Positions 31,393 to 38,823 of a stretch of 38,823 nt of DNA are shown piece after piece. Origin of the DNA: an uncultured Oscillospiraceae bacterium (lineage in GTDB: Bacteria; Bacillota; Clostridia; Oscillospirales; Oscillospiraceae); contig CALXDC010000026.1 in assembly GCA_944386975.1 (NCBI GenBank), positions 1 through 38,823 on the forward strand, written 5' to 3'. Made by a program: the position numbers and the translations under genes. The notes under the pieces were generated by a model that worked only from the letters and a program-made list of their open reading frames with translations, did no database searches and was not told where the DNA came from. How positions within the stretch are numbered: the first letter of the stretch is position 1; each line of letters starts with the position of its first letter.

Positions 31393-32853
31393 ATGAACAA
31401 AAAGCGGGAGTCCTGGGGGAGTACCTTCGGATTTTTGATGGCGGCCATCGGATCGGCGGTGGGCCTGGGGAATATCTGGGGATTTCCCTATAAAATGGGC
31501 CGGGCCGGAGGCTTTGCTTTTTTGGTGATCTATCTCATTCTGGGCGTGCTGGTGGGCTTTACCATCATGCTCAGCGAGCTGGCCATCGGCCGGAAAACCG
31601 GTATGGGTGTGGTGGGGGCCTACCACAAGGTGTCCAGGCGTTTTGGATGGATCGGGTGGCTGGCGGTGCTGTCGCCCCTGCTGATCCTCAGCTTCTATAC
31701 GGTGCTGGGGGGCTACTGCATGGAGTACATGTTCCTCAACCTGTCCAATCTGGGCTTCTCCATCAGCGGCGTCACCGGCAGCGAGCTGTTCAACACCCTG
31801 CGCCACAACCAGTTCGGCAGCCTGATCTTCACCCTCCTCTACCTCCTTTTGGGCTATGTCATCATCAAGGGCGGCATCAAGGGGGGCATCGAGCGGTTCA
31901 ACAAGGTGGGCATGCCGGCTCTGGCGGTGATGCTGGTCATCGTCATCGGACGCAGCGTCACCCTTCCCGGGGCGGTGGACGGCCTGAAGTACATGTTCGT
32001 CCCCGGCTGGTCGGCGGCCAACGGCTATATGGAGGAGGCCCCGGGGCTGATCAGTGTTCTGGCCACCGCGGGAGGGCAGATGTTCTTCTCCCTGTCCCTG
32101 GCCATGGGCATCATGGTGACCTACGGCTCCTATCTCGATAAGAAGGAAAATCTGGTGCGCAACGCCCTGGTGGTGGTGGCCGCCGACACAACGGTGGCCC
32201 TGATGGCGGGGCTGGCGGTGATTCCCGCCGCCATTGCCACCTACGGCACCGAGGCCCAGCTCAGCGGACCCTCCCTGCTGTTTGTGACCTTGCAGGACGT
32301 GTTCAACGCCATGGGACCCATTGGCCCCCTGTTCGGCGCCATCTTCTACCTGCTGGTGCTGGTGGCGGCGGTGTCCTCCTCCATCTCCCTGACGGAGGTG
32401 CTGGTGACCTTCATGATGGACCACGCCATTTTGAAGGGCCGGGTGCCCGACCGGCGGAAGATCTCCATGGGGGTGTCCGCCCTGGTGATGGCCCTGGCGG
32501 TGGTGGTGGCCCTGGATGGTCTGGGCGCCAACGGGCTGTGGATTCCTCTGCGGGAGGAGACGGCCTATGTGGTGGACGGCGTGACCAAGTATCGGACCTT
32601 TGCCGGCAGCTGGCTGGACTTCATGGACTGTCTCTCCGAGGGGATCATGATGCCTCTGGGCGCTTTGATCATGTCCTTCATGGTCAGCTGGGAGGTGAAG
32701 CCCAAGCTGGTGTTGGACGAGGTGGGGGAGTACGCCCGTTCCCCCTGGCTGCGCCGGTTCTACACCTTCTCCATCCGGGTGGTGGTGCCGGTGGTGATGG
32801 CCCTGGTGCTGGCGGGCCAGATCAGCGACTTTTTCAATCTGGGCTGGTTTTAA
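31393..32853 (+). CDS. Sodium-dependent NSS-family amino acid/amine symporter
   Basis: A 486-residue neurotransmitter:sodium symporter (LeuT-like). The first helix with the Na+ and substrate site reads AAIGSAVGLGNIWGFPYKMGRAGGFAF (residues 17-43), followed by ELAIGRKTGMGVVGAY and the later TLQDVFNAMGPIGPLFGAIFYLLVLVAAVSSSISLTEV (helix 8 Na2-site serines). Around 11-12 hydrophobic helices are visible, as in bacterial members. The substrate, usually an amino acid or an aromatic amine, cannot be named. The ATG at 31393 has GGGAG about 9 bases upstream. It is controlled together with the divergent lysR gene and ends in a strong terminator. Confidence 0.94.
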   Translation: MNKKRESWGSTFGFLMAAIGSAVGLGNIWGFPYKMGRAGGFAFLVIYLILGVLVGFTIMLSELAIGRKTGMGVVGAYHKVSRRFGWIGWLAVLSPLLILSFYTVLGGYCMEYMFLNLSNLGFSISGVTGSELFNTLRHNQFGSLIFTLLYLLLGYVIIKGGIKGGIERFNKVGMPALAVMLVIVIGRSVTLPGAVDGLKYMFVPGWSAANGYMEEAPGLISVLATAGGQMFFSLSLAMGIMVTYGSYLDKKENLVRNALVVVAADTTVALMAGLAVIPAAIATYGTEAQLSGPSLLFVTLQDVFNAMGPIGPLFGAIFYLLVLVAAVSSSISLTEVLVTFMMDHAILKGRVPDRRKISMGVSALVMALAVVVALDGLGANGLWIPLREETAYVVDGVTKYRTFAGSWLDFMDCLSEGIMMPLGALIMSFMVSWEVKPKLVLDEVGEYARSPWLRRFYTFSIRVVVPVVMALVLAGQISDFFNLGWF

Positions 32854-32858
32854 GCGAA

Positions 32859-32895
32859 ACCGCCGCGGAGGGATCCCTCCGCGGCGGTCTTTTTT
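32859..32895 (+). terminator. Terminator after the NSS gene
   Basis: A perfect 30-base palindrome (32859-32888, arms ACCGCCGCGGAGGGA) followed by a six-T run. Confidence 0.93.
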
Positions 32896-33048
32896 CGCAT
32901 ATCCCATCCCGCCCCGCTCCGCCGTCTCGGACCGGCGGAACAGCATTTCCCCCAAATTACTTGATATTTTTCGAAATGTATGATAGCATAAAAATGTAGC
33001 TAAGCACATTTGGCAAAACGTAAAAACCGACTGAAAAGGGGGATTTTT

Positions 33049-33507
33049 ATGAAGCGACTGTTGGCGCTGATCCTGACGCTGTTCACCCTCTTCTCCATCA
33101 CCGCCCTGCCTGCCGCCGCCGCAGATACCGCCGATAACGGCTCCGGTCTGCTCAATCCCCCCAGCAACGCCATCGTGGTCCCCGGGTCCGAGGAGATCTC
33201 CCCCCGTATCGATGTTCCGTACACACTGAATTTTCCCACCGACAATGAATACCATACCTTGGCATCCGGTCTTTCGATCAGCGGGAATACCACGGTAACG
33301 GTAAGCGGCAACTGGTATCCATCCGTTATAAACGTTTATGTACAGTTTTATGATCCCAGCACCGGGAACGCACGCTCTGTCCTTCTCAGGAATGGTGTCG
33401 CCGCAACGTTCACCATCAGTACATCCGCAATTTATACGCTCCGTGTCTCCGCCTCCTATACCCCCATCTATACGATTGACGGCCATATGACCGTTCGGTA
33501 TGGTTAA
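33049..33507 (+). CDS. Small secreted protein of unknown function
   Basis: A 152-residue protein with a textbook signal peptide: positively charged MKR, a hydrophobic core LLALILTLFTLFSITALP and an AAA-type cleavage site (AAAADTAD) near residue 25. The mature ~127 residues are rich in Ser, Thr, Tyr, Asn and beta-branched residues, with SGNTTVTVSGNWYPSVINVYVQFYDP in the middle and TYTVDG-like YTIDGHMTVRYG at the end, suggesting an all-beta fold, perhaps a single Ig-like or jelly-roll domain. The ATG at 33049 has AAAAGGGGG upstream. The second half uses more A/T-rich codons than its neighbours, possibly a sign of transfer. I recognise no family. Confidence 0.8.
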   Translation: MKRLLALILTLFTLFSITALPAAAADTADNGSGLLNPPSNAIVVPGSEEISPRIDVPYTLNFPTDNEYHTLASGLSISGNTTVTVSGNWYPSVINVYVQFYDPSTGNARSVLLRNGVAATFTISTSAIYTLRVSASYTPIYTIDGHMTVRYG

Positions 33508-33516
33508 AGTACAGCA

Positions 33517-33546
33517 AAAGGCCGGCCCTCTCGGGCCGGCTTTTTT
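33517..33546. terminator. Bidirectional terminator between the secreted-protein gene and thiC
   Basis: 8-bp stem GCCGGCCC (33521-33528 with 33533-33540), T run of six on the plus strand and CTTTT on the minus strand. It serves both converging transcripts. Confidence 0.88.
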
Positions 33547-33604
33547 GCCGCACGTTTCTAAAATTCCACGCCCTGCCGGGCGGCCCTTTTTGATGGGCGC
33601 GCAG

Positions 33605-34912
33605 TTACAGAATGTCGATGACTTCTCCGCTGAGGGCCTTGTTCATGGACCGGACGGCGCAGAACTTGCCGCACATGGAGCAGGTGTCGTCGTGCTCCGG
33701 GGACCGGTCCGCCCGGACGGCCTTGGCGGTCTCCGGGTCCATGGCGCAGGCCCACTGGCCCTCCCAGTCCAGGCGGCGGCGGGCGTCGGCCATTTTGTCG
33801 TCCATCTCCCGGGCCCCCCGGACGCCCTTGGCGATGTCGGCGGCGTGGGCGGCGATCTTGCTGGCGATGATGCCCTGCTTCACGTCGTCCACATTGGGCA
33901 GGGCCAGGTGCTCCGCCGGGGTGACATAGCAGAGGAAAGCCGCGCCGTTCATGGCGGCCATGGCCCCGCCGATGGCGGAGGTGATGTGGTCGTAGCCGGG
34001 GGCGATGTCGGTGACAATGGGGCCCAGGACATAGAAGGGCGCCCCCATGCAGAGGGTCTGCTGGACCTTCATGTTGGCGGCGATCTGGTCCATGGGCACG
34101 TGGCCGGGACCCTCCACCATCACCTGGACGTCCTTCTCCCAGGCACGCTTGGTGAGCTCCCCGAGACGCACCAGCTCCTCAATCTGACACACGTCGGTGG
34201 CGTCGGCGAGACAGCCGGGGCGGCAGGCGTCGCCGAGAGAGATGGTCACGTCGTACTCCCGGCAGATATCCAGGATCTCGTCATAGTACTGGTAGAAGGG
34301 GTTCTCCTCCCCGGTCATGCACATCCAGGCGAACACCAGGGACCCGCCCCGGGAGACGATGTTCATCTTCCGCTTGTGCTTGCGGATCTGGTCGATGGTC
34401 TTCCGGGTGATGCCGCAGTGGAGGGTGACGAAGTCCACTCCGTCCTCGGCGTGGAGGCGGATGACGTCGATGAAGTCCCGGGCGGAGAGGGTACCTAAGT
34501 CCCGCTGGTAGTGGATGACGCTGTCGTAGACGGGGACGGTGCCGATCATCACCGGGCACTCAGAGGTGAGCTTCCGGCGGAAGGGCTGGGTGTTGCCGTG
34601 GCTGGACAGGTCCATGATGGCCTCCGCCCCCATGTTCACGGCGGACATGACCTTCTGCATCTCCACGTCGTAGTCCTTGCAGTCCCGGGACACGCCAAGA
34701 TTCACATTGATCTTGGTGCGGAGCATGGAGCCCACGCCCTCGGGATCGAGACAGGTGTGGCGGACATTGGCGGGGATGACCACCTTGCCGGCGGCCACCA
34801 AGGGGAGGAGCTCCTCCGTGGTCATCCGCTCCTTGCGGGCCACGGTCTCGAGCTGGGGGGTGACGATGCCCTTCCGGGCGGCGTCCATCTGGGTGGTGTA
34901 GCTGCGTTCCAT
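33605..34912 (-). CDS. thiC: Phosphomethylpyrimidine synthase
   Basis: A 435-residue ThiC, the radical-SAM enzyme that rearranges aminoimidazole ribotide into hydroxymethylpyrimidine phosphate. Marks in order: [136 protein letters not shown] and the C-terminal cluster site CSMCGKFC. That site is Cx2Cx3C rather than the Cx2Cx4C of E. coli-type ThiC; I believe short clostridial forms often have this, but have not checked. The protein is shorter than the ~630-residue E. coli form because it lacks its N-terminal extension. The ATG at 34912 has AAGGAGA upstream. It is the last gene of the thi operon. Confidence 0.97.
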   Translation of the reverse strand: MERSYTTQMDAARKGIVTPQLETVARKERMTTEELLPLVAAGKVVIPANVRHTCLDPEGVGSMLRTKINVNLGVSRDCKDYDVEMQKVMSAVNMGAEAIMDLSSHGNTQPFRRKLTSECPVMIGTVPVYDSVIHYQRDLGTLSARDFIDVIRLHAEDGVDFVTLHCGITRKTIDQIRKHKRKMNIVSRGGSLVFAWMCMTGEENPFYQYYDEILDICREYDVTISLGDACRPGCLADATDVCQIEELVRLGELTKRAWEKDVQVMVEGPGHVPMDQIAANMKVQQTLCMGAPFYVLGPIVTDIAPGYDHITSAIGGAMAAMNGAAFLCYVTPAEHLALPNVDDVKQGIIASKIAAHAADIAKGVRGAREMDDKMADARRRLDWEGQWACAMDPETAKAVRADRSPEHDDTCSMCGKFCAVRSMNKALSGEVIDIL

Positions 34913-34943
34913 TGTGTTCTATCTCCTTTTTATAGTATCCAGA

Positions 34944-35747
34944 TCAGTGTCCTGCCGGGTAGGTTCCGGCCACGGCAAAGGCGTGGTCCATGGGGCCGCT
35001 GCCCTTCCCCAGGTCCAGCATGGCCCCTAAGGCCCCGGAGAGGTAGGCCTTGGCCTCCTCCACCGCCTCCTCCAGGGAGAGGCCCTTGGTCAAATTGGAG
35101 GCGATGGCGCTGGAGAGGGTGCAGCCGGTGCCGTGGGTGTTGGGGTTGTGGATCCGCACCCCGTGGAACCACCGGCCTCCCGTGCTCTGCCAGAGGTAGT
35201 CGTCGGCGTCGGAGACCCGGTGGCCCCCCTTTAAAAGGACGGCGCAGCCGTACCGCGCCCCGATGGCCCCGGCGGCCTTTTCCATGGCGGCGGCGTCGGG
35301 GATGGTCAGGCCGGAGAGGACCTCCGCCTCGGGAATGTTGGGGGTGAGGACCGCCGCCAGGGGCAGCAGCTCCCGGCACAGAACCTCCACCGCCTCCTCC
35401 GAGATGAGGCGGGCGCCGCTGGTGGCCACCATCACCGGGTCCACCACCACATTGACCGCGCCGTATTGGCGCAGCTTCTCCCCGATCACCTGAATGAGGG
35501 CCCCGGAGGACACCATCCCCACCTTCACCGCCTGGGGCGGGATATCGGTGAACACGCTGTCCAGCTGGGCCGCCAGAAAGGCGGGGGGGACCTCCAGAAT
35601 GTCTGTGACGCCGGTGGTGTTCTGGGCGGTCAGGGCCGTGACGGCGCTCATGCCGTAGACGTGATGAGCGGCCATGGTCTTGAGATCTGCCTGGATACCG
35701 GCGCCTCCGCTGGAATCGCTTCCAGCGATCGTCAATGCTGTGTACAT
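34944..35747 (-). CDS. thiD: Hydroxymethylpyrimidine/phosphomethylpyrimidine kinase
   Basis: A 267-residue ribokinase-fold kinase that phosphorylates HMP and HMP-P to HMP-PP. Typical motifs: TIAGSDSSGGAGIQADLKTM (residues 6-25), AHHVYGMSAVTALTAQNT, VDPVMVATSGARLI, LTPNIPEAEVLSGL and the anion-hole motif HGTGCTLSSAIASNL (near 219-233). The ATG at 35747 has AAAGGAGA about 7 bases upstream. It sits between thiE and thiC in the thiamine operon and makes the pyrimidine half that ThiE joins to thiazole phosphate. Confidence 0.96.
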   Translation of the reverse strand: MYTALTIAGSDSSGGAGIQADLKTMAAHHVYGMSAVTALTAQNTTGVTDILEVPPAFLAAQLDSVFTDIPPQAVKVGMVSSGALIQVIGEKLRQYGAVNVVVDPVMVATSGARLISEEAVEVLCRELLPLAAVLTPNIPEAEVLSGLTIPDAAAMEKAAGAIGARYGCAVLLKGGHRVSDADDYLWQSTGGRWFHGVRIHNPNTHGTGCTLSSAIASNLTKGLSLEEAVEEAKAYLSGALGAMLDLGKGSGPMDHAFAVAGTYPAGH

Positions 35748-35827
35748 GGGATTCTCCTTTCAGCAGTGCCGTTTTCTTACGCGACGGAAGGTGGTGCCCC
35801 CGATCCGCCGCGGGATATGCAGTTTGA

Positions 35828-36466
35828 TTATTTCACAATGGATGCGAGAATCTCCCGCAGCTGCCGGGCGGCCTCCCGGCAGTCCGGCTGGGAGAAGATG
35901 GCGCTGACCACCGCCGCCCCGGCCATGCCGCAGCCGCGGAGCCGGGGGAGATTCTCTCCGGTCACGCCGCCGATGGCCACCACGGGGATGGAGACCGCCT
36001 CGCAGATGGCCCGGAGGGTCTCCGGGGAGGTGGGGACCACGTTGTCCTTGGTGCCGGTGGGGAACATGGCCCCCACGCCCAGGTAGTCCGCCCCGGCCTT
36101 CTCCGCCCGGAGGGCCTCTGCCACATTGTGAGCGGAGACGCCCAGAATTTTGCCGGGCCCCAGCTTCTGCCGGGCCGCGCCCGCCTCCAGGTCCTCCTGG
36201 CCCACGTGAACCCCGTCGGCCCCGGCGGCCAGGGCGATGTCCACGCTGTCGTTGATGATGAGCGGTACGTTGTGGGCCCGGCAGAGGGGGAGGAGGGCCC
36301 TGGCCTCCGCCAGAATCTCCTCGTCGGAGAGATGCTTCTCCCGCAGCTGGAGAAAGGTAACGCCCCCCTCCAGAGCCTCCTCCACGGCGGAATAGAGGGA
36401 TTTCTCCCCCAGATGGCTCCGGTCGGTGACGGCGTAGAGCAGCAGCTGCTCCCTATTGCACTTCAT
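35828..36466 (-). CDS. thiE: Thiamine-phosphate synthase
   Basis: A 212-residue TIM-barrel enzyme coupling HMP-PP and hydroxyethylthiazole phosphate to thiamine monophosphate. Motifs: LYAVTDRSHLG, VTFLQLREKHLSDEEIL, LIINDSVDIALAAGADGVHVGQEDLE, GVSAHNVAEALRAEKAGADYLGVGAMFPTGTKDN and VVAIGGVTGENL (phosphate site). The ATG at 36466 is chosen for GAAAGGAG just upstream; it overlaps the end of thiM by 14 bases. It is the joining step of the operon. Confidence 0.96.
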   Translation of the reverse strand: MKCNREQLLLYAVTDRSHLGEKSLYSAVEEALEGGVTFLQLREKHLSDEEILAEARALLPLCRAHNVPLIINDSVDIALAAGADGVHVGQEDLEAGAARQKLGPGKILGVSAHNVAEALRAEKAGADYLGVGAMFPTGTKDNVVPTSPETLRAICEAVSIPVVAIGGVTGENLPRLRGCGMAGAAVVSAIFSQPDCREAARQLREILASIVK

Positions 36467-37262
36467 ACTTGGCTCCTTTCTCCAGCCCTTCGCCGGACAG
36501 ATGATAGACAGCGTCAATGAGATAGTTCCGATAGGCCATGCTGCCGTCTGATGGGCCCATCCGCTGCCAGCCCAGCTCCCCGGCCAGCCCTATGGCGCAC
36601 ACCGCGGCGGCCGCCGCCTCCAGGGGCGTCTCCGGGTTGGCCCCCAGAAAGGCGGCGGTGAGACCGGAGAGCTGGCAGCCGGTGCCGGTGATGCGGCCCA
36701 TCTCCGCCCTGCCGTTTCGGATGACGAAGCAGCGGTCCCCGTCGGTGACCAGGTCCTCCGCCCCGGTGGCGATGAGGATGGTTCCCAGAGAACGGGCGGC
36801 GGCCTTCAGATGGAAAACAGTCTCCTCCAGCGGGGGCATGTCCCCCTCCGCGTCCACGCCCCCGGCGGTGGTCAGATCCTCCGCCAGAGCCCGCAGCTCC
36901 GAGAGATTCCCCCGCACCGCCGTAATGGGGAGGGTCCCCAGGAGGGTGAGGGCCGCCTCCCGGCGGAGACGGCTGGCCCCCACCCCCACCGGATCCAGCA
37001 CAATGGGGCGGCCCAGCTGCCCCGCCGCCGTCCCGGCGGCCAGCATGGCCTCATAGCGGCTGGCGCTGAAGGTGCCCAGATTCAGGTGCACCGCGGCGGC
37101 GTGGCCTGCAATCTCCGCCGCCTCCCGGGGGTCGTCGGCCATGACAGGCCGGGCCCCGCAGGAGAGCAGCAGGTTGGCCACGTCGTTGGCGGTGACGTAG
37201 TTGGTGATGTTGTGGACCAGCGGAGCCTGCTGCCGCACCCGGTCGAGACATGCCCCCAGCAT
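36453..37262 (-). CDS. thiM: Hydroxyethylthiazole kinase
   Basis: A 269-residue ThiM kinase that phosphorylates 5-(2-hydroxyethyl)-4-methylthiazole for salvage. Motifs: PLVHNITNYVTANDVANLLLSCGARPVMADDPREA (residues 14-48), NLGTFSASRYEAM, IVLDPVGVGASRLR, AVRGNLSELRAL, IATGAEDLVTDGD and the anion-hole GRITGTGCQLSGLTAAFLG. The ATG at 37262 is one base past the thiW stop codon, so translation is coupled. The preceding longer frame overlaps thiW and is not real. Pairing with ThiW is the standard thiazole salvage arrangement. Confidence 0.96.
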   Translation of the reverse strand: MLGACLDRVRQQAPLVHNITNYVTANDVANLLLSCGARPVMADDPREAAEIAGHAAAVHLNLGTFSASRYEAMLAAGTAAGQLGRPIVLDPVGVGASRLRREAALTLLGTLPITAVRGNLSELRALAEDLTTAGGVDAEGDMPPLEETVFHLKAAARSLGTILIATGAEDLVTDGDRCFVIRNGRAEMGRITGTGCQLSGLTAAFLGANPETPLEAAAAAVCAIGLAGELGWQRMGPSDGSMAYRNYLIDAVYHLSGEGLEKGAKYEVQ

Positions 37263-37263
37263 C

Positions 37264-37767
37264 TCAGACGTGGGGCTGGAGGCGGCGGAGCACGCCGGCC
37301 TGCTGCATGGCGGAGAGAGCCGCCCAGGCGATGAGGGACCCCACGCCGGTGGAGACGAAGAAGGGGAAGATGAAGGCGTACACCGCGGCGCTCTGGCCCA
37401 AGACATACACCGCGATGGGGTAGGCGGCGAGGCCCCCCAAAACGGAGGTGCCGAAGACCTCCGCCAGACAGGTGGGCAGCAGGCGGGGGAGCCTGGCGTA
37501 TACCAGACCGCACAGCAGAGCGCCGCACATGCTGCCGGGGAAGGCCATGGGGGTGCCCAGGGAGAAGAGGTTGCGGAGAAGGCTGGCCACAAAGGCCACG
37601 GCCACGCCGTACCAGGGCCCCAGGAACACGGCGCACACCACGTTCACCATGTGCTGGATGGGGGCGCACTTGGAACCCAGGAAGGGGAAGGACAGGAGGC
37701 TGCCGGCCACGGCCACAGCCACCAGGACGCCGGACAGGGCCAGCTTTTGTACCGTATTGCGTTTCAT
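37264..37767 (-). CDS. thiW: ThiW, thiazole-uptake S component
   Basis: A 167-residue membrane protein with about five helices, matching ThiW of the energy-coupling factor (ECF) transporters: KLALSGVLVAVAVAGSLLSFPFLGSKCAPIQHMVNVVCAVFLGPWYGVAVAFVASLLRNLFSLGTPMAFPGSM is characteristic (cut here only by reference to residues 8-80). It is predicted to bind hydroxyethylthiazole and work with the shared EcfA/EcfA'/EcfT module encoded elsewhere. The ATG at 37767 is chosen for AAGGAGC 8 bases upstream; a TTG at 37791 lies before that site. It is the first gene after the TPP riboswitch. Confidence 0.9.
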   Translation of the reverse strand: MKRNTVQKLALSGVLVAVAVAGSLLSFPFLGSKCAPIQHMVNVVCAVFLGPWYGVAVAFVASLLRNLFSLGTPMAFPGSMCGALLCGLVYARLPRLLPTCLAEVFGTSVLGGLAAYPIAVYVLGQSAAVYAFIFPFFVSTGVGSLIAWAALSAMQQAGVLRRLQPHV

Positions 37768-37950
37768 GGAAAAAAGCTCCTTTTTCTTCAAATCTTACCG
37801 GCAGACTCTGCCGGGTCGGTCGAAGCTTGCTGGCTTCCTCTCACGCCGGAACACGGCTTCCCATCGCAGCTGCAGCCTGCGCGGCCCAGGGCGCTCCCCC
37901 TCTGCCGCGGCGCCTTCCGGCGCGGCTGCCCGGTCCTCCTCTCATAATCA

Positions 37951-37982
37951 AATAAAAAAACGGATGCGCCAACGCGCATCCG
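37951..37982 (-). terminator. TPP riboswitch expression-platform terminator
   Basis: 9-bp stem CGGATGCGC (37961-37969 with 37974-37982), followed on the minus strand by a seven-T run. It lies 8-10 bases after the aptamer, so thiamine pyrophosphate binding should terminate transcription of the thi operon. Confidence 0.93.
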
Positions 37983-37989
37983 CTTTTTC

Positions 37990-38080
37990 CAAGCATTCCC
38001 TACGTTGGCATTACCCAAATCAGGTTTCAGGGTCGGAGTTGAAGGACTCCCTCTCAGCCTGCTGCACAAGCTCCCCTATA
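37990..38080 (-). ncRNA. TPP (THI-box) riboswitch
   Basis: On the minus strand the region starts GGGGAGC and contains the conserved CTGAGAGGG (complement of 38048-38057), ACCTGAT (complement of 38019-38025), GGGTAATGCCAACG and GTAGGGAA. This is the standard thiamine pyrophosphate aptamer. Its position just after the promoter and ahead of a terminator fits control by premature termination. Confidence 0.97.
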
Positions 38081-38094
38081 TGATTATGGAAGAG

Positions 38095-38123
38095 ATTATA
38101 GTCCCCCTGCCGGAATTTGTCAA
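38095..38123 (-). promoter_or_regulatory. thi operon promoter
   Basis: Minus-strand TTGACA (38118-38123), 17-base spacer, TATAAT (38095-38100): a perfect sigma-A-type promoter. Transcription should start about 38088, just ahead of the riboswitch. Confidence 0.93.
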
Positions 38124-38710
38124 GAAAGAACTGATGCCGGGGTTGTAACACAAAAAAGGAAGGACGGCTAAAATCGATACTTTCAATGATTGAGACAGCG
38201 GCAGGAGAACTGGAAAACCGGCCTTCTGGCCGGCGGCGCCTTTGCGCCGTACGAGCGTTTTGCCGGAGGCAAAACCTCGGCGCAGGGGCAATTCACTTGC
38301 CCCGAGCATTTCAATCACCGAGCATTTCAATCACCGAAGGGTGGAGCCGCCCTCCGGGCGGCGAAACCCAAAAAGAAAGACACGCTTTAAGCGTGTCTTT
38401 CTTTTTGGTACGAATGGCGATACAGAACTTTTCAAAAAATCCCGTAATATCAATGGTTTTCGGGCTTGCCGGATAGCAAATAACTTGTATTAGACCCCCT
38501 ATCGGGCGGCTGTTTTGATGACAGCCGCCCTTTTTCTATCCCCAAATCAAGTGTGCGTTTTAGGGTGGGAAATCCCCTTATTTTTCGCCTGTGGGCGGCG
38601 AAAGTGAAACTGCCCATATTCTTTCCCTCATGGGAGACGGGGTGGTGATACAGGGGCGAAAATCCGCCGAAACGAACACTTTTCAAAACCGAAGGAAGGA
38701 GGTATCCAAT
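38124..38710. repeat. Gene-free palindrome-rich stretch before an integrative element
   Basis: This 587-base gap has no convincing gene. Hairpins, in order: 38218-38233 (CCGGCC arms), 38234-38249 (CGGCGC arms), 38257-38275 (GTTTTGCC arms), 38285-38303 (GGGGCAA arms), 38346-38362 (GCCGCCC arms) and a 20-bp perfect inverted repeat at 38368-38408 (starts CCAAAAAGAAAG). Two tandem copies of the 16-mer GAGCATTTCAATCACC lie at 38304-38319 and 38320-38335. A further hairpin at 38504-38530 with a T run is listed separately. From about 38430 on, the base content falls relative to the left side. Confidence 0.75.
38504..38535 (+). terminator. Strong intrinsic terminator upstream of the helix-turn-helix gene
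   Basis: Perfect 10-bp stem GGGCGGCTGT (38504-38513 with 38521-38530), then TTTTTC. No gene ends here, so it either blocks outside transcription from entering the element or acts as an attenuator for it. Confidence 0.85.
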
Positions 38711-38823
38711 ATGGCGGTATTCCGCATTGAGAAAACCCGTGATTATACGGTGATGTCCAACCACCACCTGCGGGACAAGTCGCTCTCGCTGAAAGCGAAG
38801 GGCCTTCTCTCCCTCATGCTCTC
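38711..38823 (+). CDS. Helix-turn-helix/DUF6017-like protein of an integrative element, 5' part only
   Basis: Only the first 37 codons are in the window. They read MAVFRIEKTRDYTVMSNHHL and continue RDKSLSLKAKGLLSLML, the conserved beginning of the replication-initiator-like, helix-turn-helix proteins (often with a C-terminal DUF6017) common near the left end of Tn1549-type integrative conjugative elements in Clostridia. The ATG at 38711 has AAGGAAGGAGG 8 bases upstream. Codons are somewhat more A/T-rich than in the chromosomal genes to the left. A prophage-like replication gene is an alternative; the rest of the gene is needed to decide. Confidence 0.8.
   Translation, partial: MAVFRIEKTRDYTVMSNHHLRDKSLSLKAKGLLSLML

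Noticed and set aside
32961-32989. Promoter for the secreted-protein gene (TTGATA, 17 bases, TAGCAT)
   Set aside because: The -10 box is poor and a better TATGAT lies only 12 bases from the -35 box, so neither pair is convincing.
31267-33486. 739-codon open frame antisense to the symporter gene
   Set aside because: It reads through a strong terminator and the secreted-protein gene on the other strand; composition is that of a shadow frame.
38304-38335. CRISPR-like repeat
   Set aside because: Only two directly adjacent 16-base copies with no spacer between them.
38466-38493. Promoter for a short RNA ending at the 38504-38535 terminator
   Set aside because: Weak boxes, and the transcript would be almost only the terminator hairpin.

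Overview
The window looks like a stretch of chromosome from a GC-rich, anaerobic gut Firmicute of the Oscillospiraceae type (Flavonifractor, Pseudoflavonifractor, Lawsonibacter or Intestinimonas are the nearest models; this is inferred, not searched). The reasons are dense GC-rich genes with strong AGGAGG ribosome binding sites, TTGACA/TATAAT-type promoters, oxygen-sensitive anaerobic enzymes, a clostridial-style thiamine operon and gut catabolic clusters. No rRNA, tRNA or CRISPR array was seen.

Layout. 1-503: 3' truncated rpsB. 765-7047: a ureido/2,3-diaminopropionate-type catabolic locus. ygeY, ygeW and a carbamate kinase run left; a PAS/HTH regulator and a fold-type II PLP enzyme run right from a shared divergent promoter region. 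This matches part of the anaerobic purine/urate-degradation (yge) gene set. 7154-7687: a gene-free element bounded by ~112-bp imperfect inverted repeats. 7781-13067: a leftward operon of class III aminotransferase, duplicated class II aldolase, TetR, FGGY kinase and GtrA, with a likely TetR operator at its promoter; its substrate is unknown. 13278-15769: a leftward operon matching bilQRS (MarR regulator, bilirubin reductase with the HGDR motif at residues 164-167, flavodoxin-like partner) followed by a cupin gene; two strong palindromic operators overlap its promoter. 15931-20852: TetR regulator, non-pyrrolysine MttB-family methyltransferase, a C-terminally truncated MFS protein and a BCCT transporter, i.e. 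a quaternary-amine uptake/demethylation locus with three TetR-like operator sites.

20999-25986: mainly housekeeping genes: YmdB-type phosphodiesterase, YbaK-type tRNA deacylase, YhaO/SbcD-like nuclease, asparaginase, and prolyl-tRNA synthetase with a hairpin-containing leader. 26049-33507: DUF362 protein, MATE exporter, a DUF2156-GNAT fusion, a LysR regulator divergent from an NSS-family sodium symporter through interleaved promoters, and a small secreted orphan protein.

33605-38123: leftward thiamine operon thiW-thiM-thiE-thiD-thiC under a TPP riboswitch with its own terminator and a near-perfect promoter. It makes the pyrimidine half de novo (ThiC, ThiD) and appears to salvage the thiazole half (ThiW, ThiM). 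38124-38823: a palindrome-rich, gene-free stretch, then the first 37 codons of a helix-turn-helix protein typical of the left end of clostridial integrative conjugative elements, so an ICE or related element probably begins at the right edge.

The most notable items are the bilQRS-cupin operon with its operators, the partial yge locus with an unusual PLP enzyme, the uncharacterised aminotransferase/aldolase/kinase operon, the MttB-BCCT locus, and the inverted-repeat element at 7154-7687.
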